DNA of 60,000 nucleotides from Chrysomallon squamiferum (taxonomy: Eukaryota > Mollusca > Gastropoda > Neomphalida > Peltospiridae). The position numbers were made by a program, and so were the translations under genes. Location: contig CM022677.1 in the NCBI GenBank assembly GCA_012295275.1, positions 11,498,441 through 11,558,440 on the forward strand. Direction: 5' to 3'. Shown here piece after piece: positions 46,365 to 58,027 of the stretch (positions within the stretch are counted from its first letter, which is position 1; every line of letters begins with the position of its first letter). The notes beneath the pieces are model-generated. The model worked only from the letters and a program-made list of their open reading frames with translations, was not told the DNA's origin and made no database searches.

Positions 46365-49006
46365 TTTTAAATCCGAGTTTTAAATAGGGGTCATGTTTCG
46401 TCTTTATTTACTGAGTACGTTCAAGTTAGTTTTACATGTTAAAAACTATTCTATTAATGACGCCGTCGTTGCCTTCGTAACGACGTTGTTCCTAGTTTTA
46501 TTCGAGTACTTCTCATTAGTCTTCAGCGCTTTTCATTAATTATTACTCAAACTTTCTGAGCGCGCGCATCACCTATTAAAATATATTATTGTAATTTCTG
46601 TTAATGTCGCCGTCGTTCCCGTTGTACGGGGATTGTTCCTGACGTTACTGGTGTACTCCTTTTCGTATTCTATTCGCTGTTATTCTTATTGTCTACCGTG
46701 CCCGTCCTATATTAAAAAATATTATTATCTCCGTTAATGTCGCCGTCGTTGCCATCGTAAAGCGGTTATTCGTAATGTTTTTTGAGTGCTTATCATTATT
46801 CTTTAAAAAAAATCATAAAAACATTATTAAAAAAAATATGTAGAAATTTCACTATGCACAATGACAAGTGACAGACTTTCACTGGAATTGTCTCATTTAT
46901 CTATGAGAATGATTTTTTATTTTTATGACAGATGAGGAAAACTTTAAAGAAATATATATATTTATATATTCTTTATTCTTTGAGTAAAACGTTAATGAAA
47001 TATATATATTTATATATTCTGTTTATTCTTTGAGTAAAACGTTAATGAAATATATATATTTATATATTCTTTATTCTTTGAGTAAAACGTTAATGAAATA
47101 TATATATTTATATATATATTCTTTATTCTTTGAGTAAAACATTAATGAAATATATATATTTATATATTCTGTTTATTCTTTGAGTAAAACGTTAATGAAA
47201 TATATATATTTATATATTCTGTTTATTCTTTGTCCGCCTTTGTCACTGTCTCGTTGTCTCTAAATTGTCTCAGTCTAATTCTCTGCCTCATTCACGTGTT
47301 TCTATCTCTTTTCATAATTATTTTATTTATTTGTTGTATTTATTATTATTAATTATTATTTATTAATTTTTTTTATTTTACTTATTTATTTTAAATTTTT
47401 GGCTTGGATATAGTCAGAAATTAAAGTGAAAAACAGAGCTAGAAGTGACATCACTGTATTTCAAACTCAATGTGCAGCCAAGTTAACTAAATTTTCAGCA
47501 GAATCAAAACAGTCTTAAATTCCACCACAACGTTAGACAAATTTGGACTTTGACATCTAGTTTTTGAATGAAATAGTTGTTAGAATTAGCAACAATAAAT
47601 GTAACTTATTTTTCTCTACTATCAGATTTTTTAAAAAAACATATTGTTACTTCATTTAGTATTTTATCAAGAGAGAATAAAAATAACAAACTCACATTAG
47701 CTATTTCTGAATAAAGAGAATTAATTTGAATTATTTTATTATTTTTTTTATCATTATTACTATTATTATTTTTATTTTTATTACCCTTACAGTTGTTATT
47801 ACTATTACTATTATTATAATTACCATTATTATTATTATAATTACTACTGTGTTATTATTATTATTATTATTATTATAAATAATTCTGCCTATTCACTGGG
47901 TTCCTTCATTAGGAAATAAAACTAAACAACATTCTTAGCTGAAATAGATCAGTTTTTTATTGCATACAAATTAACATTAAACATGATAACGCCCATTTCC
48001 CATCGTGATGTTTGCTTTATAATGAAGTAACTATTCACTCCAGCCCACAAAACAGATTTACATATTATTTCAGATTCAGCATGTGCCTTTACAATGTCTT
48101 TGTGTTCGTTTTTACTGATCTAGGTTTCCAAAGGGCACGTTTGCATATAATTAAATTTGAATAGATTATAGGCCATCAAATGAGAAATTTATATCATTTA
48201 AAATTTATTTTAAATGTTTTGATACAATCTATTTTTAATTAATTTTTGTTTTAGACAGGAGCTGACAAAAGGGAAATTTACATATATTTAAAACATTTTT
48301 AAATTAAACTGTCATGACAATCTATTCATGAATTTTTTTTATCATATTGGCAAAAAATACAAAATCTACATACTTGCATATTTAAGGTTAACAAAAAATA
48401 TATATATATATATATTTAATATTTTTAACAGATAATTGGGCCAACTAAAGGGAAATTATCTGATTTTTAAAGGTTTTGTTTTGTTTACAAACACAAAGCC
48501 CACTGATATGAAACTCTTTCCAGATGTAATCAGTTGTAGAAACTGGTACATCTAAACATTCTTTAAATTTCTACATACATATTATACATTTTATTTCTTT
48601 TTATTCTTTCACATCAAGACCATACTCTTACACTGTAAAAGAGAACATTTTGTTTTATAAAGCAAGAATCATCTCTCACTTAGCAAAACAGCCCTTTTGA
48701 AAAACTATTTATAAAAAATTTCAATCACTTTTCATGATGTTACAGTGCCACAAACAATTCAGTGTGATTCTAATTATGCATAATGAAGACAAAAATAGGT
48801 TTTGCGTTTAATCAGCTAATAACAAATATTTTCAACACTTGTGAATTAAAAACAGCCGTTGTAATACCATCATGAAACAATTACAGCATTATTCCTTTTA
48901 GTTAAATCATTAGGAATGAAACTGGAAAAATGAAGACAGGTGAATTTTAATAATAATAATTTTGATAACAGTAGTAATAGTAGTGGTAGTAATAATAGTA
49001 GTGATA

Positions 49007-49092
<86 letters not shown>

Positions 49093-49185
49093 CTAGTAAT
49101 AATAATAATAATACATTTTTTACATTTACCATTTGATATGAGACATTAACTTGAAAGACTCTGTCATTATCCATACAGAAATAAC
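46365..49185. repeat. Segmental duplication copy A2 (partner 1-2312)
   Basis: Direct duplicate of the window start. It includes the GTCGTTGCC-type repeat (46380-46800), a tandem array (46950-47225), about 190 bp absent from A1 (48722-48912) and a long (AAT)n (about 49012-49091). Confidence 0.9.
46950..47228 (+). repeat. Tandem repeat of about 50 bp
   Basis: Five to six units of TGAAATATATATATTTATAT plus ATTCTTTGAGTAAAACGTTA. A1 has only one unit at the matching place (about 540-570). Confidence 0.85.
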
Positions 49186-50402
49186 TAAAATAATGTTCTT
49201 AAACACTTAATAAAAATATTCATACTGTATAATTAACCAATCCATTGAAAATATTATAATATATGATGGTTATAAATATAAAATTACAGTAAGATTTATT
49301 TTTCATGGTCACTATGAGTGAATTACAAAGTCAATAGTTTAAAAAAGCTAAAATAGATACATCTGTTATGAATGATCAATACAGATAGTAAACTACTTTT
49401 GATTGGCTAATATGTCTGAGAAAATCATTTTGATTGGTTTAAAAACAGTTGGTCACATATATTTTTGTAAATAATATATAAATATCAAATGTGATATAAA
49501 ACTGTTTTATTTTTATGTGAATATTTTTCTTTGGCTGATGTGTAGCTGGTAATTGATTAGGAACTAGATTTAAAGTCAGACTGGAAAATAAACAAAAATA
49601 TCATAAAATGAAACATCTCTTGATTTTTTTACCAATTTTATTCTTGAAAACAGATGGTAGTTCTAAATACTGTGTTGTATTCAAAATTAAGAAAACAGAT
49701 TCATGTGGGTTGTTGTTAACAGATTTTTTAATAATATTTATATTATATGTATAATCAACATACTTTTGCTGTTTTAACCTGTCAGGACATCTAACCTTTG
49801 ACCATGGACAGTGACTGGCCGATGCAATGTTTTAACGCAATAAGTGAACTGGAAATATGGTCACATTGCATGCTTTATCTTCTCTGTGACTTCTGATGTT
49901 CCATGCAAGGTGTGTCAGCCAAAGGGATGCAACTTGAGGTTTGTCTGCTTCAGCTTTTCGTTTCAGTTTTGATTCACTGTTATTTGAGTTTTGGCTGCAG
50001 CTTGTAATAAACAACTTTTTCAGTCTTCACAGTTTATGTTAAAAGTGAGGAACAAAACAATAATAAAGAACACAACAAATTTAAAACACACTTTTGATAT
50101 TTTTGTTTACATAACTGCCTGTTCACAGCAACAAGGTAAGGCTATCAGTGTCACAGCCAATATTCAAGTATAAAAAGCAAATACAAGAATTTGTGAGAAA
50201 AAAATTACAAAAAAAAAAGAAAAAAGAATATGCCTAGTGTTACTTGCTTATAGATAACACCCTATGAATTATATTTGAGAAACAACTAAAAAAAAAAAAA
50301 AAATAATAAAAAATATGAAATTTTGTTAAATGATTATAAAAATATGTAACACACATTTCAAAATCATTGGTGATAAATAATAATGAAATAGTGAAATATA
50401 TG
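49186..50402. other. Non-coding DNA
   Basis: No gene recognised. A 60-residue minus-strand frame at 49832-50014 (with SKLKRKAEADKPQVASLWL) has coding-like composition but no known domain or splice context. Confidence 0.35.
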
Positions 50403-50474
50403 TACAATCTGTGTCATGTGACAGCATCACCAGGCAGGTTAATACTGTGATACTGTCACATGACACAGATTGTA
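50403..50474. repeat. Perfect 22-bp inverted repeat (hairpin)
   Basis: Arms 50403-50424 and 50453-50474 are perfect reverse complements (TACAATCTGTGTCATGTGAC and on), separated by 28 bases. Confidence 0.95.
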
Positions 50475-52264
50475 TAAGTTGTACTGTTTATTATTACTTT
50501 ACCTGGAGATGGTGGTCTTCTCCCCCTGTCTGCCTATTTTTTGTAAGTACAATGCAGGAAACTAACAGAAAAACAAAAACAAAATAATCAATTTAAAAAC
50601 ATTGTATTATATTATTTGGATTTACAAAAATTATTTTGTGACATAATAAATAAATAAATTTATATTAAAAAAAGAATTAAAAAAAAAAAAAAGAAGAAAA
50701 CAGAAAAATCTAAATATTAATTATAGAACAATGAGAACAAAATATGTAGATGAAAACTGATACTTTTCAAATTTAATTTACTACTACTACTAATAATAAT
50801 AATAATAATAATAATAATTTAAGAAAGAAAATCAAAATCAAAATTAGAATATTACATTACCAAAATTCTCCAGATCCATTTCTCCCAGGTTTATATTTTA
50901 CATTATTAAATACTAACTCTAACCCTAATAATCCTAATAATGATTTATAGCATCCTTTAATTTATTGTAACAATTAACCACTTATTAAGTTTAGTAACAA
51001 ATTTTCCCTGAAAATTAATTAAATGCTCTAGATAGTGTTTTGATTGTACATGTATGTAATAATACATGTGAATAATGCTTAAACACATAAATCTGAGAAT
51101 AACAGATTTCAATATTTCTGGTCCATTAAATTTAGCAATGGCTTAATTTAGATTAATAATAATAATTAGCAGGGCTTTAAAAATAAGAAAATTAATAAAC
51201 AAGTAGCAAGCTAATTTAACCTGCAAATAAAGATTTAAAATAAAATTTACCAGAAAAGATAATTTATGATATAACTACATTATTAATATCATTATTTTGA
51301 TGCATGTTTCAATATGGTATACATTCTGAAAATTCTGCTTACATTCATGTGTGCACTATGTTAGAAAATTCAGTGTGTTTCTATAACACCTAAAAACTGA
51401 AATATTTTAGAATTATATTTTATATTATAATTATTTAAAACAATAAATTACTAATCTGACATATTAAAAGAATAACTTTAATTCATGGATTTCAAAAAAG
51501 CTTTATTTTTATTTTTATTTTATTATTATGATTTGTTTTGTTTTTTAAAGTTCTACAGTCACTATTTTTGATAAGTGATGAAAATTCTGTAAATAAGCAA
51601 AGTGAGAATTAAGTGAAAAGCAAAAAGGTTTTTAGATAATAATAAAGATAATAATGCTACATATTTTTTTTTAAAACCTCCAAGAACTGATTAAATTTAA
51701 AAAAGTAAAGTTAATACAGATGACAGGATGATGAAAACAAGTGTGGATGACTAAATGAAGAAATGATAAATATGTTTTAAACTAATGGATGATAAAATTA
51801 GTTAATTTTACTTATAAAAATTGAACTTAATAAATATGTGTGATGCTGTAATTTATATATTCCATGTTGACTGGTACCAGCATTTCCTAATAATAAAGAA
51901 TAACAATATTTTAACAGGCTTGTATATAAAGGATGACTTACCCAATATTTTATTTTATTTTTTATTTTAATTTATCCATATATCACAAAATATAAGAAAT
52001 GTAAACAAAACCTCACAGACTGAGTAAATTAGTGTATAATGCTGACATACTCAGTCTCTTAAAGTCTTTTGTATTGAGGAATGATGTTAATGGAAAAATA
52101 AATATAGAGATTAAAAGAATAACAAATAAATAAATAAAATAATAATAAAAATATAAGAAGAATTAAAAAAATCATAAGAAGAAGAATATATAATGATTGT
52201 TGACACCAGAAACAAGAATAAAACCATGATAATGGAAATATGGAAATAATGAAGTATTCTAAGT
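50475..52264. other. Non-coding AT-rich DNA
   Basis: (AAT)n near 50782-50818; no gene recognised. Confidence 0.4.
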
Positions 52265-52400
52265 TATCATGCACTCTAACCACTGAGCCAGTCTATCCAT
52301 CACTATAAGATTAACACAGTTGATTAAGTGAATACTCTCGGAGTAGAGTTTGATTTGTTTAGTTCTGAATCTCGACTCAGTTTTGTGAAAGCTAATGAGT
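52255..52400 (-). mobile_element. Possible tRNA-derived SINE fragments
   Basis: On the minus strand, GGCTCAGTGGTTAGAGTGCA (52266-52292) matches a tRNA/SINE A-box region. On the plus strand, GTTCTGAATCTCGACTCAG (about 52361-52379) resembles a B-box region. The two are in opposite orientation, so this would be a rearranged or two-copy remnant. Confidence 0.35.
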
Positions 52401-55400
52401 ACTTGGTGTTCCATGACATTTGACTTCCATTACCATAGCAAGATGCTGAATTAACATTAATAAAAATAATAATAAACCCTGCAATGTAAGCTATCTGATG
52501 AAATAAATCTTCATAAGATTTAACTGAGGAGCACTCATTTAAAATTAACTTTCTTTATTGACAGCTTCTGAAATACTGACATTATTAAAGCCTGAAAGCA
52601 TCCATTTTAAATAATACAAATATATTTACATAGGAAAAAGCATTGATCAGTCTGTATACTAAAACTGAATATTACAAATATCAATTTTTCCAGTACAATA
52701 ACAAATTTCATAAATTCATATAATAAAAGATATAATACAATTTTTTGGCTTGCAATGTACATTTTTTTAAAGTAAAATTCTGAACCATAACTAAAAATTC
52801 TCACAAAACTTACTTTCTGTTTCCTGACCATTCAGAAGATGTCAGTTTTATCAAGTGGAAAAAGTAGATGGTAAGATTCTGTTAACAGAATGTTTTGATG
52901 AGGTATAGATTACATAAAGAATTAGCTGTTTCTAACACATCTTTCAAACATATCTCTGAAAAATAAATAAATAACAATGAGGCAATACATATTTAATAAC
53001 AGCTACTGCTGAAAAAAGGGTACATAACTCTCTATTTCGCTGCAGAAAATTATGTTCTGTTTTTAATAGTTTTAGGATTTAGTTTTATCTGTAATAATAA
53101 AGTGATTTTGTTTCTTGTATAATCTCTAATACAGTCAATAAAAAAGGACGTTAATCCACAAGCGCGCGCAGTAATTCTGATTATCCACTGATCTTCTATA
53201 AAACAAAATATTTATCTTGCATATTCTGCGTTAGTAAATGTAAGTAATGTGTCAAGTTATAAAATGTCATCAAAATTTAATCTATCCTCTTCTCACCTTT
53301 AGAAGTATAATCCTACATTGGTGATTAAAAATAATAAAAAAATCCAGAAGCCCATTTAATATGTTCAATATACACCTCTCACCTACATACTAAATTATAA
53401 AAAATGATTTTTATTATGCGATGTAAATATTTAGTTATTTATTTATTTATTATTATTATTATTCTCAAATAATTGTCTCGCTCATTATCTTTTTTTTTCC
53501 TTTTTTTTAATGTTCTTTTTCTCAGTCAAGAGGATTGAAAAGTGGATATCTCCAGTGTACTTGTCTGTGTGAAGCTATAGCTACGTCATAAAAAATACTG
53601 ACATCCAGACTGGAGCGATGATGTTAACTTTTCAAGTGTTATGGATATTGAGAAGTAAAGAAATCAAATAAAGATTAGAATTGTATTTTCTTTATATTAC
53701 TATTGCTGTTATCGTTGTCTTTGTTGTTGTTGTTTTATGTTTATACTGTAGCATTATAGTAAACATTACAGGTCTGATTGTACTGTGAAAACACTGTGTA
53801 CATTCAGAAATGTAGATTAGGCTTCCAGGCTAACGTGTTTTTATAAACAACAGTAGAATTATATGTGAATATCGAGAACGCTTCCATACTAATGTGACAT
53901 TTTATTAACAGAACTTGTTTCACAGAACAGCTAAGTAGGAGTAATTTTACACGGCGTTATCAAAATAAGATGCAACTTCAGTACCGCCATCACTATTTAT
54001 GTTACATGTTTTATGTTGTAAACAGAGGCGTAGCGGTAATATTATGTATTGAAAACACAGTGTATGAAAAACAGAGGTATTGGTTATTAATTAACAACAT
54101 CAGATCATTTTATTTTTCATAATAAATTAATAAATAAATAAATAAATAAATAAATAATAAGCTTATTTTTTCTTTAACAGGTATAACGTGTCTAACAAGT
54201 TGAATAATGAATCAACGTTTAATAATGCGTATTATTCTCTTTTTTATTAAGATATTAGAATTGCAGTTGAGAGTTGAGAGGCTAGATTAAGATGAATTAA
54301 CTTCACCCTTTTATTGATATTTGCAAGTGCAGCTTTCTTAAATCCTAGAAAAGTCTAAAATACAGAGAAACATTAATAGACGTTTTTATTATTAAAAGTA
54401 AAGTGAAAAGGCGAGGATGCGAGAGATGAATCTTGTTTATTATAACACAAGTTCTGTAAATATACTGCGCTGTTACAGATTAATTCTTAATTAACTGTAG
54501 AAAGTGATATTCTATTATCTCCCCTAAAAATTAAATTGATAATTAGACAATTCATATTCAAGTAGATATAATCTAGAGAGCTATATATAAATGTAAAATA
54601 TTACGGTTCTTTCGCTGAATTTAAATGTATTAGTATAAACAGGTCTGGTTGAAGCAAATAAATATAAATGTTGTCGTTCAGTTCCATTATATGTGGTAAA
54701 CAGCGTTTTTCATAATAACAAGAACATGTTTTTTTGTTCATTACTGCAATACAAAGAACATTTTAGTTGCCGTTTACAGGGACAGATAAATAAATAAATA
54801 AATTAATTAATATTAATATTAATATCTAAGATCCTTCAGTATTTTAGGCATACACAGAACCTCTCCCAGTGAGATAAAATATCATCGCTGCTTTATTATC
54901 AATGTTTTCTGCAGTGTTTATCATTTCTTTTACTGAAGTTTTAATTACAGCGACACCTGCATTTATCACTGTAATCTGAGAGGTAGATAGGTAGGTGGAT
55001 AGACAGATAGACAGACAGATAGATGGAGAGTGAGACAGACAGACATATATAGAGATAAATCCATAGACCGTCATACAGACACACAGACGGATAGAAAAAC
55101 CCAGAACTGAATAATTAAAATGACCAATAAAAGAAAAGTTGTGAAAAGCTAGGTTAATGTGATATTATATAATAATGCATGTACAAACATTTTCTTACTA
55201 GCTCATTTGCCTATGAAATGTAAAATGTCTATCTATCTCTATGTCCATCAATGTCTATTATTTAACTATATACATAAACACCCTCTCACTGATATGAACT
55301 TACGTATATAACTATCCTCTAAGGCAAACACATATACCAAACTATTTCTTTTCGATATGTGTGTATGTCTGTGTTTGTGTATGTGTCTATCTCTCTATCT

Positions 55401-55738
55401 GTTTATTTGTTGATAATTGTTTCTTTCTTTATAATGACGACTGTAATACTGACATTACGACATTAACGATAAAAACAACAACACCAATTGCAATAATACT
55501 ACTTAAAATGATAAATAAAATAATAATTATGAAAGAATTCTGAAACAAGATTAAGAAAGAAAATAAAATGATTAATTCAAGCACATATTTATTATAAAGA
55601 AACAGTTACAGTAAAAAGAAATAAACAAATACTATAGGGTAATTTGTTGTACTGATTTTTGCTATATAATCCTTGTTTATGATAATAATAATAAGTCCTA
55701 ATCATAATAAAAGTCAATAAACTAAACTCCTTGAGAAA
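52401..55738. other. Non-coding DNA
   Basis: Contains (AATA)n at 54123-54158, (GATA)/(GACA)-like runs at 54984-55040 and an AT-rich background. No gene recognised. Confidence 0.4.
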
Positions 55739-56341
55739 TGTCACATTAATAATGTAATGTCTTTAAAGTCTGCACCAGCTGGGATTTCAAGATTTGCGCA
55801 AGAATCAAGACAATACCAATTTGGGCACCCGTCACATCCTATGAAGTCGTCAGAATTCATTCCATCATCAACGCTGCCACAGAGTTCACATTTTTCTTGT
55901 GTATCTACTACATCTCTGTCTTCTAGTTCAGGCTCCTCGCCATCAACGGTTTCTTTGGCTGCATCCACCGGTTCTGCTGTAGCATTCAAACTGAACTGCC
56001 GTTTTGACTTTGGTATATTCTAATTTTTGTTATTGTAATTTTATCTCTAAAATATTTGCTTTCTTTGCCTTTTCTTCCTCCTTCTTCTTCTTCTCTGCCA
56101 ACTCTTCTTCATTCCTCTTGACACTTTCTTCTTCTGTCAGTGCCTCGGCATACCTCATCCTCTTGATTTTATTTGAAGTTTGACAACGTGCCCGCCAGAT
56201 GGACCGTGGACTTTCAACTGTTTCAAAAAACTTAAATAAAACTGAATAGACTATATCGATGCCAAAACTATTGATGTCACCACCAAATATGGAGGCCAAG
56301 AAATGTCTATAATATTTTCCGTTAAAGAGCACATTAATCAC
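55739..56341 (-). pseudogene. PHD-like zinc-binding C-terminus, transposase-like
   Basis: The minus-strand frame 56341-56030 ends in a charged coiled segment (EEESVKRNEEELAEKKKKEE). About 34 inserted bases later and in a shifted frame, 55989-55741 continues with an acidic linker, CELCGSVDDGMNSDDF and IGCDGCPNWYCLDSC, then a stop. Cys pairs CxxC, CxxC and CxxxxC with an aromatic before Cys resemble a PHD or similar zinc finger. Charged helix followed by such a finger is common at the C-terminus of pogo/Tigger-type DDE transposases and host proteins derived from them. No DDE core is visible, so the assignment is tentative. The insertion looks like a lesion, not a GT-AG intron. Confidence 0.5.
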
Positions 56342-56791
56342 AGAACCTATAATACTTAATTATCACATAATATCTGGTAAAATAAAATAATCCATCTAAT
56401 TAGAGTAATCCGGAGAGTGAGAGAGAGAGTAAGAAAGCTAGAGGTAGATATTTATATGTCATAAGTACATACACTTCTGTTGGCCTGTCTGTGTATAGAA
56501 AGGCCTTTCAAATTAATGGCACTGTATTCGAAATTAGAAAAAAGTAGCAATACCCTATGTATCCATCTGTTCATCTATCTTCAGTAACTATCTCTGTATG
56601 TACGTGTACCTATCATAATCTATCTATCTATCTATATATCTATATATCTATCTAACCAATTAATATAATATTAATGTACTAATTAGCCATTCCCTTTGGA
56701 AATGTTGCCACATCTACACCACGGTGAGGTTCAGTACACGTAGGGGATGTTTGTAATGGTTAGTATTTGTTAAATGTTAGTATTTGGTTAA

Positions 56792-56793
<2 letters not shown>
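56342..56793. other. Non-coding DNA
   Basis: 56463-56560 is a dispersed repeat similar to 3475-3600. (TATC)n near 56612-56653. Confidence 0.45.

Positions 56794-56868
<75 letters not shown>
56794..56868 (+). repeat. (TC)n microsatellite
   Basis: Uninterrupted TC tract of about 75 bp. Confidence 0.98.
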
Positions 56869-56870
<2 letters not shown>

Positions 56871-57784
56871 TTTAGTGATATGTGTTCACAAACATAGATT
56901 AGAGTTATGTCTCTTATTTGAAACATTTAATAATAATTAAAAAATTGAATAATAAAATCTGTGACATGTCTCTGTCTCCCACACACACACACACACGCAG
57001 AACATGTTACTGTCCTCAGTAATGAACTGCCTCTGTTAACCTGCAGCAGCAACTGAGCTAAAAGTACTTGAGCGAAATCTCAAACAGTTTGAGGAGAGTT
57101 TTTACAAACAGTTTCTGACTTACTTTTCATAACAACTGCAGAGAGGTGTAGGTTACAATGCTGACCAGCTCGTACCTAGATGAGCGTCTTACAGGAGCAG
57201 CATTTACATCTTGTGATGATGTCTCTTATCAGCTGTCATATTCACATCTCGCTCGGTCTCAATAAAAGGACAAGTAAGTGGAAGGAGAGAAGTGATCACG
57301 CGATCAACATTCTCACTTACGGTTTACAAAACTGGTTCTCATTGTCGGGGAGATGTTCAGGAAGATTTACGGCTACTACAGTGGGGTCTATGCTATATGT
57401 CGCTTGTGTTACATGTAGTGGATCTGTAGTGCTATATCTTTTGAATCCAATATCTGTGGATATTTTTCGCCAGGTCACCAAATGTGACCAAAGTTCCGTT
57501 TAGGCGACTGGGATGTTAAAAACACTAAGAATTAGCCGTGAAAAAAAAAAAAAATAAAATAAAATAAAATGTTTGACCATATTTATTCTATAAGTTTATT
57601 TATTCTATTATTTAAGTTATAACAAAAGAGCCACTGTTAATAATTTTATTTCAAATATTTATTTCACATAAAAGGATTGTTCATAGTTCCATAAGTTCGA
57701 CGTATCGGCTTACCGTATTTGCCAACATCTATTTATACACATTAATATTAAAGTGAGGCCAGCTAACATTTCCAAACTTTACGT
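56869..57784. other. Non-coding DNA, no supported gene
   Basis: (AC)n at 56980-56995 and a poly-A/(AAAAT)n patch at 57540-57570. The 107-residue frame 57180-57503 has no recognisable domain or splice context. Confidence 0.35.
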
Positions 57785-58022
57785 TATAGAGTTATCGGTT
57801 GCTTAACAAAACAGTTTATCACAGGCGATAACTCTATCAGCAAGAGTTTGCTATTGTTTTTCCTTATTAATTCAAGTATTAGTTCGCTAAAGTGAAGACC
57901 ACGAACAAATCTAGCGAACATATACACCGTCAGGTTAAAGAATTATCGGTTGGTTAACGAAACAAGTTATCATGGGAGATAACTCTATAACCTTGTATTT
58001 GCTATGTTTTTTCCTTCTCAAT
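57785..58022. repeat. Two related hairpins in tandem
   Basis: ATAGAGTTATCG (57786-57797) pairs with CGATAACTCTAT (57826-57837). A diverged copy about 150 bp downstream pairs the GGTTAAAGAATTATC region (57933) with GATAACTCTATAACC (to 57993). Both enclose TTATCGGTTG and TTAAC, and both are followed by TTTGCTAT plus T-rich sequence. Confidence 0.75.
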
Positions 58023-58027
58023 TCCAG

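Noticed and set aside
57180-57503. 107-residue plus-strand frame
   Set aside because: No recognisable domain, no splice signals in keeping with an exon, and composition typical of chance.
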